Shown: piece by piece, positions 43,906 through 55,962 of the stretch
Position numbering within the stretch: position 1 is the stretch's first letter
Layout: every line of letters starts with the position of its first letter
Origin: Isoetes taiwanensis
Lineage: Eukaryota; Streptophyta; Lycopodiopsida; Isoetales; Isoetaceae
Length of the DNA stretch: 64,000 nt
Reading direction: 5' to 3'
NCBI GenBank assembly: GCA_021234155.1
Contig: JAJEKV010000017.1
Location: 9,493,525-9,557,524 of the forward strand
Made by a program: the position numbers and the translations under genes
Notes under the pieces: model-generated
The model's input: the letters and a program-made list of their open reading frames with translations, nothing else
Databases searched by the model: none
Told to the model about the DNA's origin: nothing

Positions 43906-44780
43906 TAAAGGCCACTGATCCCTAATGATAGCTTGACCTCCTCTGTATACTCTCCAATTCTGTTGCAGGCGAGCTTCTCATGCCTGACATAATTTCTCTT
44001 TTCATCTGTAGAGTTGTGTTGGAGTTAGATCCTCTTGGACAAAAAAGGTGGTCCCTTTCAGATGATTGCGATGCCTCAATATATACAGCCTGGATATAGC
44101 ATCTCTGAAATGGACTAGGAGGTGGCGAGGATGGTCGGACTGTGCTGCTCCTACCCAATGTGCCGAGATGATACCATTTGCCTGTATATGCATCACATCA
44201 GTAAAAAGATGCTTTGCCTCATCTGTAGTAAGATAACTACTCGTCTCCTCAATACTGACAATGCGCAGGTTCGAGGCCAATGTGTGTTGATCGTCCTCTA
44301 GTTACCTACCTGTCTCAGAAGTGGGAATATCTGCTTGTCTAGTGCACAACAAATCCTCAATCGAAGTTTGTATAGACATGTATACACTGTCGACATGTGC
44401 AGGCACTGTGACAGACGATGGTAGCGGCACACTAATGTCATGCTACACTGTCGATATGTGCAGGCACTGTGACAGACGATGGTAGCGGCACACTAATGTT
44501 ACATGCTGACTCAAGCATTAGCTCCAAGAGTTGTATCCACCTTTCAAAAGGCAACTGAACGGATGTCCATATGATAGTGATGTTGGACTGAATTATTTGA
44601 ATCTTAGCAAGGACTGCTGATAGCAGGCATTGAATCTTAGCACCTTAACCAATGCCGCATCCATAACCCTATCTGAAGTTGCCAGATCATCTGTTTGTGC
44701 TAAAATAGGTTGTGGGGGTCCAAAAAAGGGCTCGGTAGAAAGATATCACAAGCCACCCAAAAAATAAACCCTGATGATTT
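43906..44780 (-). pseudogene. Host LINE ORF1 region
   Basis: The frame 44280-43937 encodes SNLRIVSIEETSSYLTTDE, SAHWVGAAQSDHPRHLLVHF and RDAISRLYILRHRNHLKGTT, then after shifts WRVYRGGQAIIRDQWP. It is homologous along its length to the ORF1 at 34543-35588. A 57-bp tandem duplication (core GTGCAGGCACTGTGACAGAC) lies at about 44386-44498 in the N-terminal part. ORF1 joins the RT C-terminus directly at about 43905. Confidence 0.72.
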
Positions 44781-44782
44781 AG

Positions 44783-45020
44783 CACTAAAGAACCACTATT
44801 GACGTGGTTTTATTTACAATTTTTTCCATCCTTAATAAAAACCACATATTATTGTGGTTTTATAATTAATACATGGTTATTCATATTGGTATTTTCTTGA
44901 AGTATGGTTTGTTAGAGTTGATAATGGTTTTCGGCACGGTTTTTAATGCAATAATGGTCATCTATGATGGTTTCTTACCATATCATGGCTTATTGAATTC
45001 GTAGTGGTTTGTTGCACGTG
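44783..45020. mobile_element. Possible CACTA end with ATGGTTT subterminal repeats
   Basis: CACTAAAGAACCACTATTGA at 44783 immediately follows the host LINE. It is followed by repeated (A/G)TGGTTTT / AACCA(C)T motifs. No partner terminus was found. Confidence 0.35.
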
Positions 45021-47343
45021 TTTTTGCAACATCATTATAAATACAAGAAATTTATCGCGGTGGCCTTTTCTTCAACTTGCTTTCTAGTTTGAATTGTGAT
45101 TATCTGAGATAGTGCAAGGAATTCTTAGTGTCAAAGCTGCCTAGTCTAAGAGTATTAGTTTGAAAGTGTTGTTGTGGTATAGCCTTGATTTGGGATCTTG
45201 GGATTTTGTTTGGGTTATGCATTTTATGCAAGAATGGTAGACCATGGATTTATATTTTCCTAACTAGGCAGTATTGTTCTTAGGAGTGGGTTAGGCTCAC
45301 CCAAGGTTGAGGGAAAAGCTATGGGCATGATAGCAAGAAGAGAATTGAAGCATGGGGGTACCATGGTAGCAAGGGACAGTAGCCTTTAGACAATGGGTAC
45401 CATAAGGTAAGTTTGTTATAAAGAAACAATGGTTGGAGCCATTAAATCAATTGGTTGAGAAAAGCAATGGTTCGAAGTACCGAACGCATTAAAAAATGGA
45501 GATATTTTTATCCCATATCTGTGAGAACTATTACAACAAACCCAAGAGAACCAGACTGATTAACAAATAAATAGAGCAGTCCAAGAATGGATGTGGTGCA
45601 AAGAGCAGAAGCCTTTGGGTGCCATATTGCATAGGTAAGAATTGCAGCTTCCATGTGAATCCGGCAAAAATGAAGGTGAATAAGAATAAGAAACAAATAA
45701 AATCTTCAAAATAGAGCAACAAACCTATGAAGCAACTTCTTCGTTCTATTTGTCGAAAACCCCTGCTATCTACTGGACTTTAGACTTTTGCAAGCTATGC
45801 TCTAGAGTAAAGCAGTGTTTAGTGCATTAGAAACCAATGCATACACTTAATTTAACATGGCAAGGTGGGCTTTGATTCTGCCTGCATTGGTATAAGCTTT
45901 GAGCCATTTTGCCTCTCCTGGTTTGCAGTGTGGATCAATGCCGTGTGGATCTAATGTAAGATTGTTTGAAGCAAAGATCAAGCATGAATGAATCCAATGC
46001 ACAATTTCTCTAAGTTCATTGTTTTATCTAACTTGAGTACAACAAGGGCATTTCCCTTGTCCCTATCTGGCATTTCCAAGAATATCAAGTTCGTACATGG
46101 CAGTGACTAGCTTTTGTCTCCATCAATAAAGAAGCGTACCTTGTTGTCAATGCTGTTGCAGGCTGTTTCCATGTAGTCAACGTTTCCCAAGCTCCTCCAT
46201 TCTATGCCAGCATATGTATTTGACAGCAAAGAAACACATGAGCATGATAATGTGGAAGCCAGTCTTCTACCGGGATTTGCCTGAAGGAAATCTTTGTAAA
46301 TTTATTGAATGCTATGAAATCTATCATAAAGTTTAAATCTAGAACAGTAACTTATGTCTTGTTGAATCTGTGATATGTTAAGAAATGTAAATGAATGAAA
46401 AGAATCTGAAAAAGAAAACAAGGATATGATATGTGCCTTTGCTGAACCATGTTTTCTGCTGTAAATCCGCCATGGCTACTGCCTTAAAATGTTAAAACAG
46501 AGAAGGAATTAGCTATAGAACCGTTTTGCATCCTCCCGACATCTCATGTGAATGCAGTGAATGCAGTATCTATATTATCTGTTCTTTGTTGAAAACCTAA
46601 CTAAGATAGATTAAGAGCAATTAAAAGCCAGAATCCTCCAAGCATATCAAATCGGCCTGCTCTGGGCTAAAAAACGACTGGGTTGAAGCTTAATCTGCGA
46701 AATAAAAAGAAAACAGAGTTATGGAGGGATGAAATTGGCCATAATCCTGCCGATTTGGCACTGCCATAGCCAAGATAGGTCTTCTCTGCCGAAAACCCCA
46801 ATCTACCTGAATCTTTAACCTGTAGAACAAAAAATAAAACCAGAGAAAAAAAAAGGACTGTCGATTTGCTCTGTAGCCTAGCATGCCGTGTAGCAGGCGA
46901 GTTGATCTGCCATAGCCTGGATCTGCCTTACCATGCCCTAACGCTGCCCGTCACACGCACAGAAGAAGGAAACCAGAGGCACGGCAGAGAATTTCTTGGG
47001 TTTTCTAATTTCCATAGTCGTAGGATTCGAAATTAGAGAATCGGATGGTTCAAAATGGTTTTAGATGACGTGGCACGACACATGGCATAGCTAAAATTGC
47101 AGGAAAGTGGGCAGCTCGGGTTAGGCAACCCTGCTAAAAATAACCGAAATAAATAAATGGGAAACCGAAATAAATAAATGGGGAATATTCGAGGAATTTC
47201 CCCTAACCAGCGTCATCTCTAACTTTAAGGAAGTTATCTTGCGCATGCAGTGTTCATGGTACCTGCTGGCTTGCCTATCTGGCGAGCTGATGTGGGAGCA
47301 GACTCTGTAGTCGAATGTTTCATAACAAAATACAGTGGCAGGA
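45021..47343. other. No gene recognised; presumed aldolase 5' flank at the right
   Basis: AT-rich with minor repeats (CATGGTAGCAAG-type motifs at 45340-45420). The last few hundred bases are the 5' side of the aldolase gene. No TATA box is convincing. Confidence 0.4.
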
Positions 47344-50300
47344 ATGCTTGCAAATTTTGCCGGCGTGCATTTGTGGACCAACAAGAACACATCGCTCTCT
47401 TTACCTGTAGCTAATGCCCATAAGGGGGCTTGTGCAACTGAAGCAGGAGCAAATGATTCGTATTCCAGTGCAAAACATGCAATCTTACAGTCGATCGGGA
47501 AAGCTAGAGTGGTCGCATGTTTGAGAATGAACAGGTGATTAACCACATTCTGAAACATCATTCAAAGAAAATATAAGCTCAAAAATCTGATGTCTACGCA
47601 GTGGAAATCTGGCACTTGACGCAGCACGGGCAGCTTTGGATGGAGGCATTACAGTGGTACAATACTTAGCACTGTTTAAGTTTTTGGAAATTATCGCCTT
47701 TAGGCATGCAGACTGTATCAAATGTGTCGATCAGAAATAAGAATGATCCTTGCAAACTGTGAGACAATGGGAACTGATGAATTTAAATTGTTACACTATT
47801 ACTACCTATCGTGTCACGGATTCTCTGAGTGAACGGCATACCTGTTAAGCGGAGGTTGTTACGAGTTCTGAATTCTCAATAGCTTTTCATATTTCAATGG
47901 ACAAGGTAGGTTATAGTAAGCTTAGAGGAAATATTCTTCCCTGTGTTCTTGTACATTTTTTTTTGGCAGAAATGTAATTTATTTGCACTATTTAATTAGA
48001 AAAACGGTATGGTGATCTCTCTTAACTTCATCCTTTGAGTGTGGTACCACGTTGAACAAGTTGCTCTAGTGGAGGTAATTATACACAAACAGAGATGTGG
48101 CATGGTAAGAAGTTGTGATGACAAACTGGTATGACTGAAAAACTGCATGTCCCTCTTACTCTACTATTAATTATCAGTCAAATGTATCTGATGAAGATAC
48201 CGTATTCTATTTTATATCCTTTAATGTGCGACTTTGCAATTTACGTGAATTACATGAATAATCTCTGTAATATTTCTGTTTATCTATATTCTATGACTAC
48301 TTCTGGCCTTAGCCTATTGCAGTCCATTCATTTGGATCCGGACAAGCATGGATATTCACATTCAAGCTTTGTTTCAAGCAATTATGCCATTGAACCAACC
48401 AATCGATATTGTTTCATATGCCATCGAACCAATCGTTATTATTATGCTTTTGACTCTTAAAATTTCCTATCTAGGTGCATGTATCATTGAGATCATTCCT
48501 TCATTGCCGGAGTAATGCCTACAGTTATAATTATTATTTGAAGCTTTATGGGGCTATGCATTTCCCCATGGAAGATTTCATCCTAATGTTTGCCTTCTGT
48601 TCCTTTCCAGCTTGAGGTGACAATGACAACACCACATGCAACAGAGGTAAAACAACTGGAACATGAGATTCATATTCAAACGATTTATCATTGTTTTCAA
48701 GTTTACTGTGCATTTTTATTTCAGGTAATAAATGCACTTGTACAAGAATACCCATCAGCTATTATAGGGGTGAGTGCCATTGCCATATTCGGTGTGTCTT
48801 TTGTTATTGGTATCTTTTCATTCAGCAGGGTATGGTTGAAAAGAACAACTTGCAATCGTCAATATACTGGTTTAGATATTAGAACCTTTAGCTCAATAAT
48901 GTTTTCGACTAACTAAAAGTAGTTTAGGAATGACTGGTAGGACATCTGTAAAAGACTTTGTAAACACTTTCTGGATAAACATGTAGTCCCTGACTACCAT
49001 CAATTCAGATGCTAACCTCTTTATCTAGAATAACATGCTGGGTACCATGAAATTAAAAGCATGATCTTGTGATGACAAGATGTTTTGCCTAGATTACCTG
49101 GTCTAATCTGGAGATTAGCAACATCTAATTCCATCCTTCCTAAATCCAGTAGCCTTTGGCCGTTTCATGACTGGCCTTCTTGTGTCATGGCCATATGAAA
49201 GACTAGACTGCTCCTTCAAATTGGTTTGTTTTATGCTGATGGGCTCCAATATCTTCTGAGTGTTTTATAGAATCACAGTTTGAAGGTTCACCTTTCATAG
49301 AGTAGTCATGTTTATTAAGTCTCCATAGTATAGGGAATATCAGAATTGGTCAGGCTAAAGGCTCTCATGTTCAACTCTATGGATGTGAGTATGATTTAGG
49401 CTTGACTTGTGATATATTAATTTGTTGTGGCATGATGGAGCAGTCATCATGATGCTTGGGGATGAGCATAGCTTTTATGGAGGAGACAGCGATGAGCCTG
49501 TGGGGCCAGACTAACAGCAAGAGACACCATCATGATGGAGGCCACGTGGCACAAGATGAGGTTCATTCTTGATATTATCAAGAATGAAGTGGAGTTTAGG
49601 CTAGGATGGTTATGGACACGCCAATTAGTAAGGAGCAAAGGGTCTAGAGTACGAGTCAGACTTGGTTTGTCATATGACGCCCTTGACTTCTGGCACGATA
49701 AGGACAAGTGTAAGCATAGTTTCAGTATAAATGGCGGAACTGAGATCCAAACACTAGGCTAGATTGTAAACAATAACAATCATGAGCATAAAGGTCAGGT
49801 TCTTCATTCCCACGAAGTATTGAAATCACCTGTGGGTGTAATGCTTGGGTCCTAATCAGTTTCTCTAATTATTGGCAGGGGAAAGTTTCATAAAGCGAGA
49901 TTGGATCATATTGCGTGATCTAAAACTTTAAACATACGAGAGTATCAATATGATGCATCTTGTGACACATTGTCAACCCAGTTGTCCAATTCATCTACAG
50001 CCTGCTTGAACAATTCATCGCACAACCGTGAATTTTATCCAATGCTTCAATTTTGCTCAAGTGTGTATTAGCTTATTACCAGGTTCAATTGTGGTAGTCT
50101 AAGCGAAGAACTCCTTCAGTTTTGTGAACCATCAGAGAACCATCTTAATTCTCTTCCTTGTCGTACCTGACTTCTTTAATGTCTTATTAGGGGCATTACC
50201 ATGCAAAGTGTCTAATGAAATTGAAGTGGATGTACAACTTTCTAGGAAGCAGAATGCTCTTTTGCTGAGATGCTTTTGAGGAAATAAAATGTATAATAGT

Positions 50301-51565
50301 CTTTCTTTATTTGGAAGAGTTTATAATTTTCTCAGAGACTTGATACTTTTACAGGCTGGTACAGTATTGACCATGAAGCAAGCAGAAGATGCAAAAACGG
50401 CTGGTGTGAAGTTCTTCACAAGTCCTGTCATGACGGAAGTGAGTATTTAGTTTCATTTATACAGTAGGGTTATCTGAAAAAGTTTTTGGTGAGAAACGTG
50501 TTTGTTCATCCAAAGGGTGTTCTGAGCATCTGCTGTATGGCCAGACAATAATACAAGCCTATGAGTATGAGCCTGCGCTATATGTTCCTGGGGCCATGAC
50601 TCCAACTGAGGTCTGTGAACCTTATGGTTGCACTCCTGCTTCAGATCATTTTGTTAATTATACTAGCTCCTTTTATTAGGTGGAAGCTGCATACAGCCAT
50701 GGAGCTTTGCTCGTCAAGGTATTAACATGTAGCATAAAATTTTGGCAAATTCTGATGTTGGTAGCTTTTGGCAAGTTCTGACTGTAAGATTAATAAAACA
50801 TTCTTGTTCAACAGCAGAGGGGTTCATATATGTCGGAGAGGTTTCTTCTAGAACCTAGGTGATAGAATGGGATGGCAACTAGAACTACTTTCAATTTAAT
50901 GAAGCGAATCCAAACGGCCTTCCAGAATGACCCTAAGACAATTTGGGCTAACTAATAAAAAAATTCCAAGGGCCGTCAAGAGTGACCCTGGACAATTGGG
51001 GCTAACTTAAAGTGGGTTTGGTGCAATGTTATTTAACAGCATTGAGGCATGAAATCAAGAGATTGACAGATGAGACCAGAAAATAATCAGGTTGAGAGTT
51101 ACTTTTATGATAAGCATGCCCTCAAAGAAAACCCTATATTTTGGAAAGGTTTGAACAATATAGAATATAAGGCTGAATTGCAAACTTTCGTAGATGGCTT
51201 GTCTGCTGTACAATTACTGCTCTAACAATCTTTCCAATTTTGCAGTTATACCCGACCAGTCTACTTGGTGGTGCAGCATTTGTGAATGCTTTGAAACGTT
51301 GCTTAGTACATATACCTATCCTTGTATCTGGAGGGATTGCAATAGGTGACATGCAATTCAACCAATCTTCCATCACGACTTGGTTAATTTGGTCTTTATA
51401 TTAATGTGCAAAATTACAGAGACGGTGAAGGCTTATATTGCAGCTGGTGCCACAGCTGTGGTGTTGTCTGATGCTATATTCAATCCTGCAGCTCTAGCTG
51501 AACGTGATCTGGAAAAAATAAAACAAGCTGCTCGCACAGCAGTAATACAAGCTGAAAGAGCTTGA
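47344..51565 (+). CDS. KDPG/KHG-type aldolase (2-keto-3-deoxy-6-phosphogluconate aldolase family)
   Basis: Class I aldolase of the Eda family, splitting 2-keto-3-deoxy sugar-acid phosphates into pyruvate and an aldehyde. Nine exons: 47344-47534, 47602-47656, 48611-48646, 48725-48769, 50355-50438, 50545-50610, 50680-50718, 51246-51345, 51420-51565. All have GT-AG borders and one continuous phase, giving about 253 aa. Core in order: GKARVVACLRMN, AALDGGITV, LEVTMTTPHA (catalytic Glu), ALVQEYPSAIIG, AGTVLTMKQAEDAKTAG, VKFFTSPVM, ALYVPGAMTPTE, LLVKLYPTSLLGG (Schiff-base Lys in VKLYP), ILVSGGIAIE and ATAVVLSDAIF. About 45 residues precede the core and could be a plastid transit peptide; this is an inference. 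The start is the first ATG after an in-frame stop. A copia element begins 93 bases past the stop codon. Intron 4 is 1.6 kb and repeat-like. Confidence 0.93.
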
Positions 51566-51657
51566 TAAAAGCCTCTCACTAATTCGAAATGCATGGAGCA
51601 GTTGAAGACAGAAGTAAGGATTTGGGCGATGAGAGAGAGGAAATGCATTGTTGCAAC

Positions 51658-51824
51658 TGAAACAATTACAACGCAAGGCACAGATTGAAGAAATTCTGAG
51701 ATACCCATTTCCTTAATAGAAATATAGATATTTACAACAAGAACCATTTATGGCTCAACTAATCTTTTTCTGTTTTTAACAGCATGCAGAACATTAAAGC
51801 AGAATCTTGATCATTATCTCAACA
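51658..51824 (-). repeat. Copia B 3' LTR, with polypurine tract at 51825-51840
   Basis: 167-bp LTR, starting (minus strand) TGTTGAGATAATGATCAAG and ending in TTTCA, matching the 5' LTR of copia C with scattered differences and small indels. It is preceded by AGAAAGGAGGAG, a polypurine tract. Confidence 0.88.
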
Positions 51825-51963
51825 CTCCTCCTTTCTGCTTATAATGAAAAATCTATACCCAGGGTATTCCTGTGCTGCAGGAACTTTTCTTTTGTCATAG
51901 GTTTCGTCAAAAGGTCTGCTGGCATTTCATCTGTTGAAATATATCTCATCGGAATAGTTTGAT

Positions 51964-52465
51964 CTACAACTTTCTCTCTAGTGTAGTGGTGATGGATTGA
52001 GATATGCTTAGACCTTCTATGATGGCTGGATTTTCAGTCGAGGCAATGCTACTTTTGTTATCATTGTAAATAACAGTTGGCTCAGCTTGACCATATCCAA
52101 TCTCTGCCAAAAATTGCCCTAACCATGTTGTTTCTCTCACTACTGCAGAGGTAGCCACCATGTACTCAGCCTCACATGATGACAAAGCCAATGATGTTTG
52201 CTTACAGGTGACTGCTGCCCCATGTTGTTGATCGCCGGCTATCCTGATCTCCTGCCGAATTTGCATCTACAAAATATACAAGTCGAACTGAAGGGTGATT
52301 TGAGTCTGGACCATATCTCAAACTCATGTTTGTTGTGCCACGAAGATATCTCACAATCCTCTTAACGACCTTCCAATGTTCTATGCCTGGATTATGCATG
52401 AACCTACTAACCATGTCTACTGCTTGGGCAATATCCGGTCTTGTACTGACCATCACATGCATCAA
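51964..52465 (-). pseudogene. Copia B RNase H region
   Basis: RPDIAQAVDMVSRFMHNPG and WKVVKRIVRYLRGT connect RT to RNase H. After a shift QTSLALSSCEAEYMVATSAV and IYNDNKSSIA follow, with the conserved Glu and Asp of copia RNase H. Frameshift near 52230. Confidence 0.88.
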
Positions 52466-52603
52466 GGAGCCAACCTCATATGCATCAAGGAGCCAACCGC
52501 ATTTATGTAAGGTATTTGTGCCATAATTGATTGCTCTTCATTGGTTTTCGGAGCCATTTCTCCGCTCAATCTACAATGCAAGTTTGCAGGTGTCTCCTTG
52601 ATC

Positions 52604-53745
52604 TCACAATTTCCCATGCCAAACTTTTGCACAACTATGAATGAGCACGGTTCGTTTCATTCTATCTCGAGTAATTTGAAGCCCCAAACAAGTCTCTATC
52701 TCACCCAAATCAGTCATGTGAAACTCAGTATGAAGTGCCTTTTTGATGTCTTGAATCCCTAACATACCTTTACTAACAATGATCAAATCATCCACGGACA
52801 CTATTATTATTGCAATTTTGTTGTCAGCCCATCTGGAATACACATTCCATTCAGTGGTGCATCTCTGAAGTGGTGCATCTCTGAAAACCAAACAGCTTCA
52901 GAAAAGTATCCAGTCTTAGATAAGTCTTAGATACCACGTGCGCGGACTTTGCTTTAATCCATACAGAGTCTTTTTTAAGGTTACATACTTTCCCTGGTTC
53001 TTATCAAAACCTTCAGGTTGTTTCATGAAAATTTCTTCAGCCAAATGCCCATTTAAAAAAGCGGTCTTGACGTCCATCTGGTGGATTTCTATACTTTCTT
53101 GAGCTACAAGTGCCAACACTGTTAGAATCGATTCATCTTAGCAACAAGTGAGAAGGTCTCATCGAAATCTATCCCTTGTTGGTGAGAAAAACCTTGTGCC
53201 ACAAGCCGAGCTCGATGCCTAGCTATTGATCCATCTTTAGCTTGCTTAATCCTGAACACCCAGCGACACCCAATTGCCTTTCTGCCCTGTGGAAGATCTA
53301 CAAGCTCCCAAGCTTTTGTCATCTGCATAGCTCCAATCTCTTCTTGCATAGCTTGTTTCCAATGCTCGGAATCCGGTCCATGGATCGCTTCTTGGACTGT
53401 TAGTGGCTCTAAAAATTCTGATTGGAAACATTCTGCAACACACTTTTCTTCAAAATCATCTTGCCACCAGTAACCTAGTTGTCTCTCAATCATAATCTCC
53501 ACATGCATAGCCTCTGCCAATGCTGCAGATTGATGCCCTTTTTTCACTCCAGCCACTTTTGAGTGGGATGATGCCCACGTGGACTCCTCCTCAAAGGAGC
53601 AATTGTCTCTCTCGGCGAATTGTTGTGCATGTGTAGAGATGCTTGTGGAGAATTCAACCCTATGTGTGGATCCGACCTGTGCTTGAGCATGAATTGGATC
53701 AATGACTTCGGGGCAGGACTCTTCTTGCATATCCAACCACAACAC
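52604..53745 (-). pseudogene. Copia B reverse transcriptase
   Basis: Start of RT: WKQAMQEEIGAMQMTKAWEL, CRWVFRIKQAKDGSIARHRA, RLVAQGFSHQQGIDFDETF. After a stop at about 53122 come IHQMDVKTAFLNGHLAEEIF (first catalytic Asp), TLYGLKQSPRTWY, and after another break IIIVSVDDLIIVSK, the YVDD-type box with Ser for Tyr, then LGEIETCLGLQI. At least two breaks, so not functional. Confidence 0.9.
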
Positions 53746-53820
53746 TGTTTGCTCTCATTTTCTTCATCATCTTTAGTGATTGCTCGAGCTGCGACTTCAA
53801 ACTCATCAAAGTGAACGTTA

Positions 53821-54655
53821 CTACTTTTGACAATTTTCCTGAGTCTGTATATCAAACAATCTATACCCCTTTCCTTCCTGGCAATATCCCACAAATATGC
53901 ACCTTCTTGATTTGGCTCCAGATTTGGATTCCCTAAGCTCCTTTGGAACAAAGGCATATGCCATATATCCAAATGCTTTCAGATTTTCAACGTTAGGTTT
54001 CAGACCACTCCAAACTTCTTCTGGTGTTTTCCCTTTTATAACCACAGTAGGAGCTCTATTTTGAAGAAAGCACGTTGTACAAATAGCCTCCCCCCAAAAT
54101 CCATCTGCTAATTTTGCCCATCTCAACATTCTAAATGTACAGTCTTTCAAAGTGCACATCTTTCTCTCTGCTACTCCGTTCTACTCCGTTTTGCCATTTA
54201 TATGGATTTGACAACTTTCTGGTCACACCAACCTGTTCCAGGCATTTGTTGAATTCCTTGGACACAAACTCGATCCCATTATCACTTCTAATTGCTGGCA
54301 CGACCTGGCCAGTTTCCTTCTCCACTTGTTTCATCCATGTTTCGAAGATGTCCAATACTTCATTTTTCTTATGAAGTAGAAACACAAAGGACTTTTTAGA
54401 AAAATCATCCACAATAACTAGAAAATGTTGCGCTTTATCCAATGACATTACTGGCATCCGCCCACTCAAATTAGTATGAACTAACTGAAGAATTCTTGTG
54501 GCCCTAAAACCTTGTCTCTTGATTTTCTTTTGATGATGTTTGCTCAGCACACACCCTTCACATAAACCCAAGTTGCCTTTGGGTATGACATGATGTCCGG
54601 ACACCATATCTTGTTGTAGCAATTGATTGAGCCTGTCTTGATTTATGTGCCCCAT
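53821..54655 (-). pseudogene. Copia B pre-integrase and integrase
   Basis: MGHINQDRLNQL and GLCEGCVLSKHH form the zinc-binding pre-integrase end. The core has QLVHTNLSGRMPVMSLDKAQ, where the first catalytic Asp (normally HTDLxG) reads Asn, then DDFSKKSFVFLL and IRSDNGIEFVSKEF with the second Asp. The third position (GVERSSREKD) lies near a frameshift at about 54150. Downstream: PEEVWSGLKPNVENLKAFGY and CIFVGYCQEGKGYRLFD. Confidence 0.88.
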
Positions 54656-54680
54656 CCTCTTGTGTCACAATTGCAGGTCC

Positions 54681-55103
54681 TCACTCGGTGCAACAGCCAT
54701 TAGTGCACTTGGTTGCAGCTCTTGATCTTGCCAACAATTTGTACAGGTAGCCCACACGACTACCTTTTCTAATAACTTCCTTTCTTGCATTCATGAGCGA
54801 AATCTCATGTTTTTCCACCCATGCAAACACTCCAGCATCAGCTAATCTTGACAACGACACCAAGTTGCGTGGGAGCTTGGGCACATATAGCACATTCTTA
54901 AGGTCTCTAAAATGATCAAAGAATCTAAAGGTCATGGTTCCAGTCCCCATAACCTGAAGTCCGGATGCAATTCCGCTTACTCTCCTGTGACTATCATCAG
55001 CTTTGTAATCTTGTAACCATTCCCTGTTATGAGTCATAGTATGGGTAGCACCCGAATCGAGGATCCAAGCATCTTCTTCAATCGCACTCGCTACTAATGC
55101 CAT
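54681..55103 (-). pseudogene. Copia B aspartic protease
   Basis: AWILDSGATHTMTHNREWL holds the DSGA active site. It continues to LKNVLYVPKLPRNLVSLSRL and GVFAWVEKHEISLMN. This piece is open, but a frame break separates it from gag. Confidence 0.88.
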
Positions 55104-55254
55104 TGCTTATGTGCTTTCAACTTCGGCAGCAAATCCGATGTGGTCTCTTTGTTCCTCTTCATTATCAGACATGCTAGAATTCCACCTGGAATTGAGAAAG
55201 CTCTTGTACAATTCTAAGGATTCATTGTTCTCCCAGTCACTTTCAGATTCTTGG

Positions 55255-55962
55255 TCAACAAAGAGGCCACATTCCCTTCAATCTCACTACCTTCTTCTTC
55301 CTCTGAAGATTTAGCAGATGTATCTTCTGCCATGCTTGCCCCCAGCCAACAGGGTGGGCATTATTCCATCTTCTTTCACCAGATTGTGCCTTCCTGTACT
55401 TTTTGCTGTCAACTCTCTCTTTGTCAGTCTTTTTGTCCCCATTTTCCTTGGAGTGTCTGCAATTCCTTGCAATATGGCCTTTCTTGCCACAAGACCAGCA
55501 TTCAAAATCATTTCTTGAAGCCTTGACTTTGACCACATAGGCTGATTCTTCCTCCTCTTTCTTGAGCAAATGAGATGCTTGGAGCACAACACCAATCACT
55601 GCCTCACTCTTCACGTTTCCATCTTTACACCCCATGGCCTGTTTGATCGAATCATAGGATCCTGGAAGGCTTGCCAGTATTGCCATAGCCAAATTCTCAT
55701 CACTAATAGAGTGATTTAGTGCTGCAAGATGATCTGCTAGGCTTTCCATAGTGCTAATATGATCAGCGGGATCATCCTCTTCTTTCATTTTAGCACTAAT
55801 TTTTTTTTGCCATAGAAACAATTTCTGTGACGTGTGATGAGCCTTGAATTTTTTCTTCAAGCACTCCCATCCTTCCTTTGCAGTGATCTTCAATCTCACT
55901 AATGGGATTTGCCCATCCTTGAGCCCATTTCTCCTTTTAGAAGTTTGGTCAAGTGGTAACAT
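55255..55962 (-). pseudogene. Copia B gag (N-terminally truncated)
   Basis: UBN2-type gag: AKEGWECLKKKFKAHHTSQK, LFLWQKKISAKMKEEDDPAD, ILASLPGSYDSIKQAMG, then one zinc knuckle CWSCGKKGHIARNC and a basic tail. Homology stops at about 55962. The missing N-terminus corresponds to the part seen in copia C at 63763-64000. Confidence 0.9.

Larger units (their letters stand above)
32386..44782 (-). mobile_element. Host LINE split into three parts by two DNA transposons
   Basis: One minus-strand LINE lies in three pieces: 32386-32831 (tail (AAGG)n, 3' UTR, zinc knuckle), 40218-~40783 (RT C-terminal region) and ~43766-44782 (ORF2 start of that region, ORF1, 5' end). Continuity is shown by protein reading. 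GQWVG before the first break continues as DRLCQCCPLGVVEDESHAFQ after it, as in the uninterrupted copy at 21476-22084. ALYAIQNN...SYGIEVWGPLV before the second break continues as VSL...DL after it, as in the copy at 9800-10096. ORF1 is followed directly by the RT C-terminus, so the endonuclease and most of RT are missing. Confidence 0.85.
51658..55962 (-). mobile_element. Ty1/copia retrotransposon B, 5'-truncated
   Basis: Order on the minus strand: gag, protease, integrase, RT, RNase H, polypurine tract, 3' LTR. That is the copia order. The 5' LTR, primer-binding site and gag N-terminus are absent. The LTR is the same family as that at 63528-63709. Several stops and frameshifts are present. 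Confidence 0.93.

Noticed and set aside
49447-49762. ORFs on both strands within aldolase intron 4
   Set aside because: No family signature; they lie in a defined intron and probably belong to an unrecognised repeat.
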